Source: Mrakia gelida | Lineage: Eukaryota; Basidiomycota; Tremellomycetes; Cystofilobasidiales; Mrakiaceae | Direction of reading: 5' to 3' | Assembly (NCBI GenBank): GCA_024345305.1 | Contig: BRON01000019.1 | Span: 62,001-126,000, forward strand | Length of the DNA: 64,000 nt | Shown: piece by piece, positions 31,104-42,588 of the stretch | Layout of the letters: every line of letters starts with the position of its first letter | Position numbering within the stretch: the stretch's first letter is position 1 | Translations under genes and position numbers: made by a program | Notes under the pieces: model-generated | Databases searched by the model: none | Seen by the model: the letters and a program-made list of their open reading frames with translations, nothing else | What the model was told of the DNA's origin: nothing

Positions 31104-33763
31104 CTACTTCGCTCCGTCGAAGAACTGCTTCACCACCCTCCCCAGCACCTCCAAACCCTTCTCGGTTCCCTCGATGTTCCCAGCGAACGTGCATCGGTGG
31201 TAAGGAAGCTCCCACTTCCCTTCCTCTCCTGGAGCTTCGATGGAGAATCCCGAGCCCGGGTAGAGTACGAGCTTTTCGTCGAGGAAGGCCTCTGCGAAAA
31301 AGAAAACGACAGAAAGAAGAAGCGGGTGAGAGAAGTGTCGAGGGAGGGAGTTGAGCGAGAAGACGAAGAAACTCACGGAAGAGCTCAAGCGTCAAAGCGT
31401 TGATGTTCGAAGGTTCCGAGTCCGTCGCTGGAGTGTATCGAGGGTGCTTTTCGATGGCGAACTTGAGCCAGAAGAACATTCCGCCTCGAGTGTGGGTAGT
31501 CGAGACGTACTCCTCGCTGCGAAAGAGGAAGAGAAGGAAAAGGCGTCAGTCCAACGGGCGAAACGAGTCGAGGAAAGAGGAGACGCGTCGGTCGACTCAC
31601 GGAGCAAACTTCGACAGCGAGTCGAGGAAGCTATCCCTCTTCTTCTGGTAGTCGGTTCGAACTCCCGAGATCCAACGAAGGAACCCTCCGGTCCCCCATC
31701 CGTGGTCGGGCGAGAGGTAGGATGCGAGGAGGGATTGAGCTAATGAGCGACGAAGGACGAACGAAAGAGACGAGTCAGCGCAAGGCCTTTGACGCTCGAG
31801 GAGGAGCGGACGTACTGAGGCAGGAAGGAGGTTGGGTTGAGGTTTCGGCGATTCGGTAGATCCTCTCGGCGAATCTGAAGGAAATGAAAGAGGACAGACG
31901 TCAGCGAGGAGAGGTTCGCGAGAACGAGATCGAGATCTGGACTCGACGCGACGAGACTCACTTCTCATTACACACGATCCAACCCATTCGAAGTCCAGGA
32001 GCGAAGATCTTGGAGAACCTGAGAAAGCAACATTTCACATTGAGGTCAGATCTGATCGCTCGAAGCTCTCGAATTTCGGGCGAGGGAGAGAGCGGAGCTC
32101 AACTCACGTGTCCAGCCTCACAACTCGACCATCAACATCTCGACTCAGATGACTCCTCACTCCCGCGAACCCGTTGAAAGCCTCAGCAAGCAGTCCCAGA
32201 TCCTCTTCCGAAGGATGACTAGGAGTGGGAGGAAGCTTTCCGAGAGCTTCGTCGAGGAGCTTCGCTCGTTCGTCGAGATCGGCGACGTAGGGTTGGTACT
32301 CTGCGAAAGACGACGAGAACGTGTCAGCTCTCGACGTCTTCATTGGCGACGAGAGGATAACGGAAAGCAGAGCTCACGAAGCCAGTAGTAAGGATCGTCC
32401 TCCATGACTAGTGAACGGAAGCAAGGTCAGCGAACGAAACGCGTCGAATCGAGAGCGAAGCAACGAAACGGAGAACGAACTGATCAAATCGTGCTTCTGG
32501 CAAAGCTCGTAGATCTCTTGATACCTCTCCTCGCTCGGAACGGACCCAGTTGGGTTCTGACCACAGGGGATCTGGGTGACAAAAACGGAAGACGAAGGTC
32601 AGCGCTCGAGTCGGAGAGCGAACGAGACGAGGAGAACGAAAGGAGGAACTGACGGTGTAAAGCAATCCAGGCTTCTGTCCTTGCTTCGAGGCATCCCAGT
32701 TGGTCATGACCGAGTCCAAACTCTCGGGAAGAAGACCTTGTCCGTCCATTTCGATGGGCCAGAACTTGACTGGGAGGGGCGAACGACGAAGACGACGGGA
32801 AGGTCAGTTCGACGCGTTTGACTCGTTCGAGCTCGACTGTTCCTCCCCAAACCCAAACGCGAACGCCGATAAAGATATAGGAAGCACGACTCCCTGTTAA
32901 AAGCCTGTCTCCCCGTGTTAATCGCACTCCCAAACGTACACCTCTCAGCGAGGACGTTCGTCGTTCCGTCGTGGTTGGCGAAGAGCTGGAAGGTCTTTGA
33001 GATTCCGTCCGAAGCCCCGAGGGTGAGAACGACGGTCGCGTCGGCGTAAGGTGGGTTCTGAGATACCGAAGCAAAGTAAAGAGAGAGACAGGGCGAGAGG
33101 GGAGAAAAGACAAGAGGGTGGGAGGGGAGGTCAGCGCTCGTCTTCTCGTCTCGGTCGCGTGCTATCTCGTCTCGTCTCGAAAGAGATGTGAGATCGAACT
33201 CACATGAACAAGCTTCATCACCTCCATCAAAGGCTTCGTGATCTCAGGGAATCCATTAGGACCTCCAGCGTACTGTCGAAACGCGAAAAAAAAAGAACAA
33301 CGAAAGTCAGCGCTCAATCGCTCCCTCCCTCCTCCCTCCCACCCACCCTCACCCGCCCGCTCGTCTCACTCACCTGCAACCCCCTCTCCAAATCCACCAC
33401 ACCCCCCTCCCTTCCTTTAAACAACTCCAAGCTCATCCCTTCATCCTCTCCACTCTTCCACCCCTCCAAACCCTCACTCCCCAGCTGGCCGAAGGAAGGG
33501 ACGGTGAACTTCGCGGACGAGAGGGGGAAAAGGTTGGGTTGAGGTTTCCCTCCTGCTAGAGAGATGTAGCCTGGTTGGGAAGCGAGGAACCCGAGAGCTT
33601 TGACTTGGGAGGCTGAACGGGCGGCGGTGAGGTGGGAGTAGTGCTCTGAAGGAAAGGAAGGGGGAGGGGGGTGGGAGGGGAGTGAGTTGGGGTGGGAGAG
33701 CAGCAGACGAGAGGACGTACTGGATAGATCGAGCGAGTGGGGGAGGATGGCTGCTGGTGACAT
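31104..33763 (-). CDS. Aromatic amino acid aminotransferase (Aro8/Kat-like, PLP-dependent)
   Basis: This fold-type I aminotransferase interconverts aromatic amino acids and their 2-oxo acids. The N-terminus includes HYSHLTAARSASQVKALGFL and ISLAGGKPQPNLFPLSS, the usual start of this group. Further exons give TLGASDGISKTFQLFANHDG, KPGLLYT then IPCGQNPTGSVPSEERYQEI, and MEDDPYYWLQYQPYVADLDE. The PLP-binding lysine lies in VRLDTFSKIFAPGLRMGWIV. The C-terminal domain reads GGMFFWLKFAIEKHPRYTPA and ends VVKQFFDGAK. At least eleven exons are present, with introns of 60-120 nt. All expected motifs are present and in order. Specificity (aromatic versus 2-aminoadipate or kynurenine) cannot be told from the sequence. 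Confidence 0.85.
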
Positions 33764-34543
33764 CTCTCTACGAAGAACGGAAAGATGCGTTGAATGGGTG
33801 AATGGGGTGGGGTGGTGGTTAGCTGGAAAGGCGAGTCACGAAGAAGGGGAAAGATACGAGCTCTGGTTTAGCCCTCGGTCAGCTCCGTCGTTGAGCTCGG
33901 ACGTGTCCTTCACTTTCCCCTTCCCTCGAATAGATCTGGGCGGCCTTTTGAGAGCTCTTGCTGCGACGATAGAGACCTTCTCCGTCTCGTCTCGTTTCGG
34001 CTTGATTGAGCACCTGCCGAAAGAAACGAGTGAGTGTGAGTCTCGACGCGTCGAAACGAAAGGAGCGCTCGAGACACTTGATGAACTCACCTCGCCTCAT
34101 CCCTTCTCATCCTCTCGCCTTCCCTTCTCTCGCTGTTCCGATGCAAACAGGTAAGGCGCAAAGTCAAGCAAAGCTGAGCAGCAGTACAGATAACACGACG
34201 AGGGTGGAAAAGACAAGGATCGAGGTTTTTGAGGGTTGGGTTTGGTTTGGGGAGGAGGTTGGGTTGGGTTGGGCCGAGAGGGAGAGGGAGCAAGAAAGGG
34301 AGGATTGAATCACGATGGGGGGTAGGTTTTAGGTAGAGTTTTGGTTTTACGAACGACACAAACAGAAACAGAGGGAAAAGAAGATAAAGGGGGGGAAGGG
34401 GGCATTGTGGGTTGTGGTAGTGGAGCAAGGCAAGAGTTGGGTTGGGTGAGGGGAGGAGGGAGGGGGTTGATTGAGCTTTTTTAGACGAGATGGGTTGGGA
34501 TTGGGGAGGGGGTTACGAAAAGCTAGGGAGGGAGAGGAAAGAT
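33764..34543. other. Intergenic region
   Basis: This lies between the start of the aminotransferase gene and the 3' end of the KH-protein gene, both on the minus strand. It should hold the aminotransferase promoter, and splice-like signals near 33860-34090 suggest a spliced 5' leader. Direct copies of GGTTGGGTTTGG-like G/T runs occur at 34220-34280. No gene was found. Confidence 0.4.
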
Positions 34544-36638
34544 CTAAGCAGCCTGGAGACGGGCAGCCTTCTCCTGCTCGAGACGCTGTGTAGGGAACGA
34601 AAACGAGAAGTCAGTCGACGCGTTCGAAGAGGAAGATGGAGGGAGACGCGAGGAGAGGAGAACGAACCTGGTACAAGAGCTGGATGGCCATGTTGATTCC
34701 TGTTGGCTGACCGGTGATGGTGACGAGTCGCTCGTCGGTGTTGGCGGAAGCTCCAGGCTGTCCGGGCTCCATGATTCGGATCTGAACGGCGAGAGCAGGA
34801 AGGTCGAAGGTCAGCGTGACGAGACGCGACGAGGGAGAGAAAGACAAGGCAGAAGAAAGAGAAACGAACCTGCGTCGACGAGGCAGTCCTGATCTCGTTG
34901 ATCTTGGCTCCGGCCTTACCGATGACTGTAGATAGAAGGAAGAGACGAGGTCAGCTCGCGTCAACTCCTTCGCGTCTTCGTTCGCCTCAAACTCAAACTC
35001 AACCCAACCCAACGACCAGCACCGGAACAGCTATGAAAACGAGACTCACTCGATCCCACAAGATCGTTAGGGATGAAGATCTGCTGAGTCTGCACTCCCG
35101 GTCCGCTGATATCGATTCCAGGCGCCCTAGGCTCCCTCCTCTCCTCCCTCCTGTCTCCACCGTACGAGTCCCTTCCTCCAGCCTGTCGGTAGGTATCCCT
35201 GGACGACCCAGCTCCCCCAGCAGCAGGTCGGTCCTGGTACTCGAGAAGGATGTTTCCGATGTAGTAGACGGCGATGTGGATCGCGTCGGCGACTCCAGAG
35301 ACGGAGAGGACTCGCTCGGTGGATCCGGGGAGCATGGCCTCGGAAGCGTTGAGGCGGGCTCCGGAAGCTTCTTGGATCTCCTTGATCTTGGATCCTCCCT
35401 TTCCGATGCTGTGGGGGAAGAGGGAGGAAAGGAGAGTTTAGATGCGAGCTTGTGGGGAGGAAGGGACGGAGAGGGAAGGAAGCGGAGGAGACGCGAACTC
35501 ACACAGTACCCATCCTCGAGTTGGGGATGATGAACTTGATGGTGACGGCTCGGGATCCAGGAACGGAAGAGACGTCGAAGGGCTCGTCGTTGATTCGTCG
35601 AACGATGAGTCCGAAGGCCTGGCGAGGAGGGAAAAGAGGAAGGGAGGAGATGGAGGTCAGTGACCGAGTTTCGACGGGGGGGAAGGAGAGAACGAGTTCT
35701 CAAAAGAGGCGGATCCACGTAGCGAGCGAGAGGATGTTTCGATGGGTGAGAGAGCAGAGACAACGGAATCGAGCTCACCTTGGAGACGGCATCGAGAGCT
35801 CCCGAGACGTGAAGGATTCGCTCAGGGTTTCCAGGGATGGACTCGGAGACGGTGACTCGTGCTCCGGACTTCTCCTGCAGATACCAAAGCGAGCCAAAGA
35901 GAGACAAAGTCAGCTCCAGCTCTTGTTCGCTCGAAGCAGCAAACAATCAACGCGTCGACGGCACAAAGGAAGGGAGGGGAGGGAAGAACGAACCCTGATC
36001 TCGTTGACGTGCTTTCCAGCCTTTCCGATGATGACGGACGCGTCCTGGGTGACGATCAAGCATCGCATCTGGATCTGTTGGGGAGCAGCCTCTCCGCTGT
36101 GGGTGGCGAAGGGAAGGAAGAAGGGTCGGATGAGCTTGGAGAGGGGAAGGAGGAGGAGGAAGGGAAGGGAAGGTGAACGAACGAATCGGGAGCTGGAGGA
36201 GGAAGAGTGCTGGTGGAAGGGGTAGATTCGGCAGGGGCGGTGGTGGTGGTGGTGGAAGTGGAACTGAAGTGATATTGAACGATCATTGAAGAGGAAGCGA
36301 AGGAAAGAAAGGAGATCAAGGAGAGTTGAAGGAAAAAGTCAGCGACCTCGTTCGTCCCTTCCTTCCCTTCCTCCTTCGAACCTCAAAAGTCTCGACTGGA
36401 CTCACGGTGCGGCAGCGTCTTCGGTAGCCTCCATGGTAACGTCGTCTCCTTCCATCTTGGGCTTGTCTTCGGTTGAGGTGATGGTGGTGGTAGTGGGTTT
36501 CTCTGCGTCGTCGGCTGTGATGTCCTCCTCGTCTTCTTGGATGTTTGCTCGCTTGTTGGCGTCCTTGTCGTCGGCCTCGGAAGAAAGAGCTCGCTTGTTG
36601 TTGGCGTTAGGGACGGTTTCCTTGGGGCTGGGAGACAT
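34544..36638 (-). CDS. RNA-binding protein with three KH domains (PCBP/Pbp2/Hek2-like)
   Basis: The first exon encodes an acidic, low-complexity N-terminus (MSPSPKETVPNANNKRALSS...). Later exons encode three KH domains, each with the GxxG loop. KH1 contains QMRCLIVTQDASVIIGKAGK, KH2 contains VTIKFIIPNSRMGTVIGKGG and KH3 contains IFIPNDLVGSVIGKAGAKIN. KH1 continues EKSGARVTVSESIPGNPERI. Between KH2 and KH3 is an Arg/Gly-rich linker (GGRDSYGGDRREERREPRAP). The protein ends MAIQLLYQ then RLEQEKAARLQAA. Proteins of this architecture bind C-rich single-stranded RNA and control mRNA localisation and stability. Around eight exons are present. The exact yeast counterpart (PBP2 or HEK2) cannot be assigned from domain order alone. 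Confidence 0.85.
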
Positions 36639-37592
36639 GATGCGAGGAGAGAGGGGGTGGTTGGTGGTGGTGTTGAAGGGACTGGAGTCAGTCAAGCAGA
36701 AGAGGCGCGCGAGGAGGAGGCAGCGAGGGCACGGTGTTGAGGTCGACAGGGTCCGAGGGAGGGAGGAGCGGAGGAGGTCGGTGTTTATGATTTGTTGTTG
36801 ATCGGAGTTGATGGATGATGTGCGTGGTTGAAGAAGGGAGGGGAGGGGAAGGGAGTGAGGATTGGGAGAGGGAGGACGAAGGGAGGAGGGGGAAGGAGAG
36901 AGGGAGAGGAAGGGAGGAGGAGAGAACGAAAGCACCCATCCTAGACCTACAGACTCTCTGCTCAACTCGTACAAGCTCACTCTAGACTCTCCTCTCGTCC
37001 AAGCTCCCTTCTATACGAGTTGAAGAGTCGTAAAAGTCTTGTCGACGATCTCACGAACGCTTGATCTCGTTCCTACCCCATCGCGCCCTGCCTTCGTGCT
37101 CGTTCGTTCGTTCTCTCCTCACGCGTTCCCGTTCGAGAGGGAGGGATGGGGGTTTGGGGAGGATGTATAGAAGGAAGTCGACGAACCTTGGGGGAAGGGA
37201 GAGGAGAGGTGGGGAAGTGGATATCGATTCCTGAGGAGAGAGGGAGAGATGCAGTTGAGGAAGAGGAGGGAGGGAGGAGCAAAGAGGCGAGGAGGAGGTC
37301 GAGTTTTTTTCTTTAGAGAAGTCGATTCAAAGCCTCCGACCTCCGTCTTTTCGGCAGATTTTGGTATGGGAATTAGCGTGGGAGACTAGATCGTGAGATG
37401 AGATGAAGATCGGTACTATCCTCTGAGCAAAATTGACTGAGAACGAGACCCTTCCAGCCTCGTCGAATAAACAAAACTCGGCAGCAGAGGGAGAGAGGTG
37501 AGTCGAGCTCCTCCTCACTGCTTCCCTTCAAACGACGACACCCTCGAGCTTTCATCTATACACTCCGCAGCTCCTCCTTCCTCCTCGCGAGC
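36639..37592. promoter_or_regulatory. Divergent promoter region, KH protein and membrane protein
   Basis: This 954-bp spacer separates genes transcribed outward. Homopurine/homopyrimidine blocks of 20-60 nt dominate at 36830-36930 and 37140-37300. No ORF is supported. Confidence 0.4.
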
Positions 37593-40275
37593 ATGGGCAA
37601 CTTTACTCGAATCGTGTTGGGTACGGCTGCCGCTCTCAACCTTCGACGTTCCTCCCAACCCTCCTCCTCCCAGTCTCCTCCCTCCTCGTCGCACGGTCCC
37701 ATCTACCTCCCTCCAACGGCTTCCGTCTCTTCTACCACTTCTTCACCTCCTCCTCATGCGCAGCAGTCTAGTACCCTCAACGGCTACGCTCCCGAGTCGA
37801 ACGGACGAAGGACTGCTCAGGACGAGAACGACGGAGGGTCGTTCAAGAGCGCGGAAGGCGTCACCTATCACGAAGAGGAGGACGACGATGAAGAGGAGGA
37901 GGAAGGGGACGAGAGTGGGAGTGAGAGCGGAGAAGATGAGGAAGGAGAGGAGAGAGTGCCAGTAGTTCAAGGTAAGTAGGTTCTTCGCTTTCAGGAAGAA
38001 GGGAAGGGAGGAGGGGGAGGGAGGTGCGAGCTCAGCTTCGCTCCCTTCCCTCCCACGAGATGGTCCCTTCCCGAGCTTCGTGAAGATTTGCATCTTCACT
38101 TGCACCCACTCTCAACCTTCCCATCATATCCCTCTTCCAAATCCACCCCGAAATACCCTCCTCCTCGTCTCTCATCCTCTCGTTCCTCGAAGCTCCTTCC
38201 CTCCTCTGTCACGAGCTCACTGCCTCCTGCCCTTCTTCCTTTTTTCTTCCTTGCAGTGCCCTACTCCCAGATCCTCCGACGACACCTCGTAGTCCCCTTC
38301 CTCGCCATCCTCTTCTTCGCTCTCTTCTTCGTCCTCCTCACCTTCGCCTGGTCAGTCTTTCTCCCACCCTTCTCAGCTCCGCTCTCCCACGTTCCCTCTC
38401 TCCCCGCGTCGCGTCTCATCTCTGAACCTTCTCCTCCCTTGTTCGTTTTTCTTCCGCAGGCCACCCCCCATCGGATTAGGTCACCCCTACCCTCATCTTC
38501 CCCATCCAGCTTCCTTCCTTATCGGTCTTGCCGTTCAGTCCCTCTCGCACGTGAGTTTCTCTCTACCCTCTCCCTCGCTCGACCTCGTTTCGCCCCTTCT
38601 CCGCTGAGCTGACGCTCTCCCCCCCTCACTCGCAGTCCCTCCGAATCCCAATCTACACCTTCCTCCTCCTTCCTCTGAACCCTTTCCCCTCTCGCTTCAT
38701 CCTCCCCATCAACGCCGTCGTGCACACCACCGTCGTCGAGATCTTGAGGGTGCTGGCGATTCTGGTGATCGTTCCTCCTTTGAGGGATATCACGCATGAG
38801 GATGGGTGGGTCGAAAGAGGTCATCCCAGTGTTTGGAGTCAGTGGGAGAGTGAGTACTGTTTCTCTGTCGCTCGTGAAGTGATGGGACTGAGGGGGAGAG
38901 AACGACGGGAGCGAGAACTGACGCGAAGCCTGTTTGGTTTCGTTTTCGCTTTGCTTCAGGTTTCGATGCTGCTTGCTGGCTTGGGTTGGGTTGGGCAGCT
39001 GGGGAAGTTGGTGTTGGGATATGGCAGAGTGAGTTTCATCGTCCTTCTTCCCTCCGGTATCGCGAAGTTGAGGAAGCCGGGCGAACGAACCGACCCTCGT
39101 TCGACGCGTCTCGCTTTCGTCCTTCCCTCCCCTTCCAATCTTCTTCCCTAACCACTCCTACTTCTCCTCCCTCTTACACTCTCAGCCTTCTCCCGCCTCT
39201 CCTTCTACGCCCCCATCCTCCCCCGAACCTTCCCTCGCCCTCGACCCCCTCTCCAACCCTTCAACTCCACCTCCCCTCCTCCTCCAACCCAAAACCACGC
39301 TCGCTTCGAAGCAGACGAGTCTGGATACTCCCACGCTACCGTCAAGGGGAGCAACGGCAATCCTAACTCCCACAACGCGTACTACCATCACTCGGACGAC
39401 GAGCACTCGGAACACTCCGACGACGACGAGCACGACGGAGATGCGGAGGCGCTGGACGAGGAGGAGGAGGAAGGGTTGGAGGATCAGAGTGGGATCAGAG
39501 ATAGGTCGATGAGGAGGAGGAGGGTGAGGGTGAGTGCTGGACCCAGTAGGAGGAGGAGGAGACGAGAGGGGGATGAGATGGAGGTGCTGGAGGAGCAGAT
39601 TTGGGAGTTGATGGCGTTGCAGCAGAGGGAGGGTGAGTTCGGTTTTCGTTTCGCGTTTCTGTTCAAGGCTGAAGTTGGGTCGGGGTCGGGGTTGGGATTC
39701 GAGGAAGACTGGGGGGCTGGTTGGGGAGGAGGCGAGAGGACGAGACGCGTCGAACGAACGCGAGCGCGAGCTGATCTGTTTCCGTTCGTCCCTTTCTTTC
39801 AACCCAACAGACATCGAAGCCCTTCTCGGAGTCCCTCTCCCCAACATACCCGCTATCATCTCCGCTCTCTGGAGGATCGACTCCTTGTTCTTGAACGTTG
39901 GAATCACTCTGTTCGTCCCGCTTTTCCCTCACCCCCGTCTCTCTTCCTTCCCTCGTCGCCCCACTAACCCTCTCTCTTCCCTTTCCTTTCCCCTTCACCC
40001 TCACCATCCCTCAACCCCAATCCAACCCTCAACCCACCCAACTTCATAGCATCCTCTCCTCCCTCTTCTCCCTGCACCGAACCGACCCCCTCCCTCACCT
40101 CCTCTCTGACACCGCTCCCATCTTCTTCCTCGTCGCCCTCGGACACGCTGCTGTCTCCGTGTTCTGGTTGGTCGGGATGAGAGGGCTCGGTGCACCGGTG
40201 ACGACGTATGTGAGCTTGTTTGTGGGGTTGGGGAGTTTCTTTTGGGGGTTGGGGAGTTGGAGGGCTTTGGTTTGA
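37593..40275 (+). CDS. Conserved-looking multispanning membrane protein of unknown function
   Basis: Exon 1 (37593 to about 37971) encodes a Ser/Pro-rich N-terminus and a strongly acidic block (HEEEDDDEEEEEGDESGSES). Later exons give membrane helices: VVPFLAILFFALFFVLLTFA, ASFLIGLAVQSLS, PIYTFLLLPLNPFPSRFILP, VEILRVLAILVIVPPLRDI, CWLGLGWAAGEVGVGIWQ, then IFFLVALGHAAVSVFWLVGM and YVSLFVGLGSFFWGLGSW. A long charged loop between them has His/Asp/Glu runs (HHSDDEHSEHSDDDEHDG) and Arg runs. The segment MALQQREDIEALLGVPLPNI sits on a predicted cytosolic stretch. At least seven helices and eight exons are likely. The regular pattern across exons indicates a real protein, but I do not recognise the family. 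The His/Asp-rich loop could bind metal. Confidence 0.68.
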
Positions 40276-40631
40276 GTTGACGAGAAGCGAGGGTGCGAGG
40301 GTGGAGGAGGGAGGGTGGGAGGGAGATGGGGTTGGGTTTGAGTTGTACGCCTACTATGCTTCTTGGGTCTTTCTTGTTGGCCGAGTGGGAGGGGGTTGAG
40401 GAGGAGAAAGAGAGAGAAAGGGAGAGCGAGAGCGAGAGCGAGAGCGAGAGCGAGAGCGAGGGACAAGATCGACGCGTCGCGCGAATGAATCGTTCTTTGC
40501 ATCTCGTTGGCTTTCCTCTCTTTGGATCAAGGGTGCAGCTCAGACCAGGAGCATATGTTGAATCAATAGCGAGCTGCACACATACTAGAGGAAAGAGAAA
40601 GAGAACGAGAACGAAGGAGGAATCCTAAAAT
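40276..40631. other. Convergent intergenic region with a hexanucleotide repeat
   Basis: This is the 3' flank of the membrane-protein gene (plus) and family D copy 2 (minus). It contains about seven GAGAGC units at 40423-40460 and one GACGCGTC motif just after the repeat. Confidence 0.6.
40423..40460. repeat. Hexanucleotide microsatellite (GAGAGC/GAGCGA)n
   Basis: Roughly six to seven tandem copies of a 6-nt unit, preceded by a short GAGAAA-rich stretch. The repeat lies between two convergent genes and has no evident function. Confidence 0.75.
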
Positions 40632-42480
40632 CTACGCGTCGTCGTCGTCGTCGAAATCATCGTCCATCGCCTCCCAGTAGTTCTCGAACTCTTCCACACA
40701 GTTCTTCAACCACTCATAAGCCTGCCGATCTACTTCGTCCCCTTTTAGGTAAGGATGACCGGGGGGCCTCCTGTACGTGATCCTCCGAATCCCCCGTCTG
40801 TCCTTTCCGTCGTCGTCCGCGTCCCACCTTGCCCTGACCATCCGTTCCACGGCTTCCCACCTGACGTCCGAGTCTCCTAGATGCAGAGACGAAAGAAGAG
40901 GACAGAGGACCTTCTCCTCGTCCCCGTCTCTCTGAAGCCCGTCGATGAACGCGTCCGAAATGGTGGAGTTCTCGACCGAGAGGTAGGTGAGCGATGGCAT
41001 GTGCTTGAGGTCCGCGAGGAGGTCGAGTTCGTTCCATTCGGGGAGGGATTGGGAGTCGCCGAGGATGAGAGTGGTGAGGTGAGTGGTGTTGGGTAGGTGA
41101 GGAGAGGGAGGGAAGAGGAAGTTGTGGTGGGATTGGTGCTCGCACTCCGTGAGGTCGAGTTTGTTGAGGAGAGGAGCGACGAGGTAGGAGGAGGAGTCCA
41201 AGAGGGGTTGTCCACTGTATTCCGTTATTGAAATTGACGTGAGGGATGGGAGCTCGAGGAGGTTCATCTCGTCTGTGGTGGGGATTACGAGTCGAAGGCT
41301 GTCGCCTCCATCGAGGACGATGGTTTCGAGGTTGGGGAGGAGGAGGAGGAGAGGAAGAAGGGATGTTTCCCATTCAAAGCGGAGGCTTCGAATTTCGAGG
41401 TGTTTGAGGGTTGGTATGAAGGTGGGTGGGAGATAGAGGAGGAAGAAGGGTTCGTTCCAGCAGATGACTCGAAGGGAGGTGAGGTGAAGAGGACCGGACG
41501 CGCCGAAAAGGATCCTCCAGATGTCGTCGAGACCCGTTCCTTTGCCGAGCGAGGCTTGGAGGAGTCGGAGGTCCGATCCCTTTCCCTCGAGGAGGCGGTA
41601 GACGTCGCTGATATTCTCGCCCTCTTGGGTGAGCCAGACGGAGAGGAAACGGAGACGACCTCTCGCGAGCAAGGTCTCGGCCTTCTCGAGGGCTGAAGAG
41701 CTCGTTCCTCGTATCTTGACGTCCTCCCAGAGTTCCTTGTCTTGGATGAAGACTGATCTCCACCTCTTGCAGACTCCAGCGAGAGCGAACCCTTTCCCGG
41801 CGGACCAAGGCGACGACGACCGAACGACGGAACGACCGATGAGGAGGAGGAGTTCGGGAGGGAGGTAGGAGGTGAGGTTCCTCGACTGTTGGAGGAGGCG
41901 TTGGCGTGCCTCAGCGATGTGCATGTAGTGCGAGGAGACTCCTGGGGGTTGGTTCTTGCAGTGAATCGCGAGTGCACAACTTTGAAAGGTGCTGGGAAGA
42001 CGAGCGAGGAGGCTCCAAAGTCGTCTCTCGTATCCCTGGGAAGGAAGAGGTTCGGAAGCAAGCAAGGTCAGACGAGGACGCGATGAAGATCATCAGAAGC
42101 TCGACAACCCCGCGTGTAAACAGAAAGAAGGGACTTCGAGCAGGAAGGAAACGTAACTTACCTCTTCCCCTCCGGCTGCCGCGTTCTCCTCGTCCATCTT
42201 CGCCCAAGCGTGTGGACTACCATCGAGACGGATGGACATATCCAACGTCTTCAGTTCTAGCAGGACCTCCGTCCTAGACTTGAAGATACGAGCTACGTCT
42301 CCAGCTGCCTCGACCGCCTGCGAGGAAGGGAGGAAGCGTCAGGACGAAGGAGAGGGAAAGGAGGGAAGGAGAGGTCGAGCTCACCTCGTCGAATGACTTG
42401 AGGGCCTCGTCGAAGTTTCGCATTCGAAGTTCCTCCATTCCGTTGCGAAAGGGAGTCTCCCATGGTTCCTCGGGGGTCAT
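40632..42480 (-). CDS. F-box and leucine-rich protein, family D copy 2
   Basis: Three exons are clear. The first (from 42480) encodes MTPEEPWETPFRNG and MRNFDEALKSFDE, a TPR-like helical start. The second (about 42311 to 42163) encodes AVEAAGDVARIFKSRTEVL and ends EENAAAGGEE with a GTAAGT donor. The third begins GYERRLWSLLARLPSTFQSC and has the F-box SYLPPELLLLIGRSVV with LAGVCKRWRSVFIQDKELWE. The long C-terminal part has irregular leucine-rich repeats (LTSLRVICWNEPFFLLYLPP, LPSLTSISITEYSG) and ends in an acidic tail, DDDFDDDDDA. F-box proteins act as substrate receptors of SCF ubiquitin ligases. The gene is intact and divergent from the family A relic starting about 110 bp away. Confidence 0.75.
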
Positions 42481-42588
42481 CGAAGATCCAAGGCAGCGTC
42501 GGAGGGTGAACTAGGGTGAAGAAAGAAGTGATGGCCGTCGAAAGCGAAAACGAGAAGTCGAGCTCGACCTCCTTCTTGACCTCGTTCT

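Noticed and set aside
30961..31354. Plus-strand ORFs between D1 and the aminotransferase
   Set aside because: They overlap the last aminotransferase exons on the minus strand, which are well supported.
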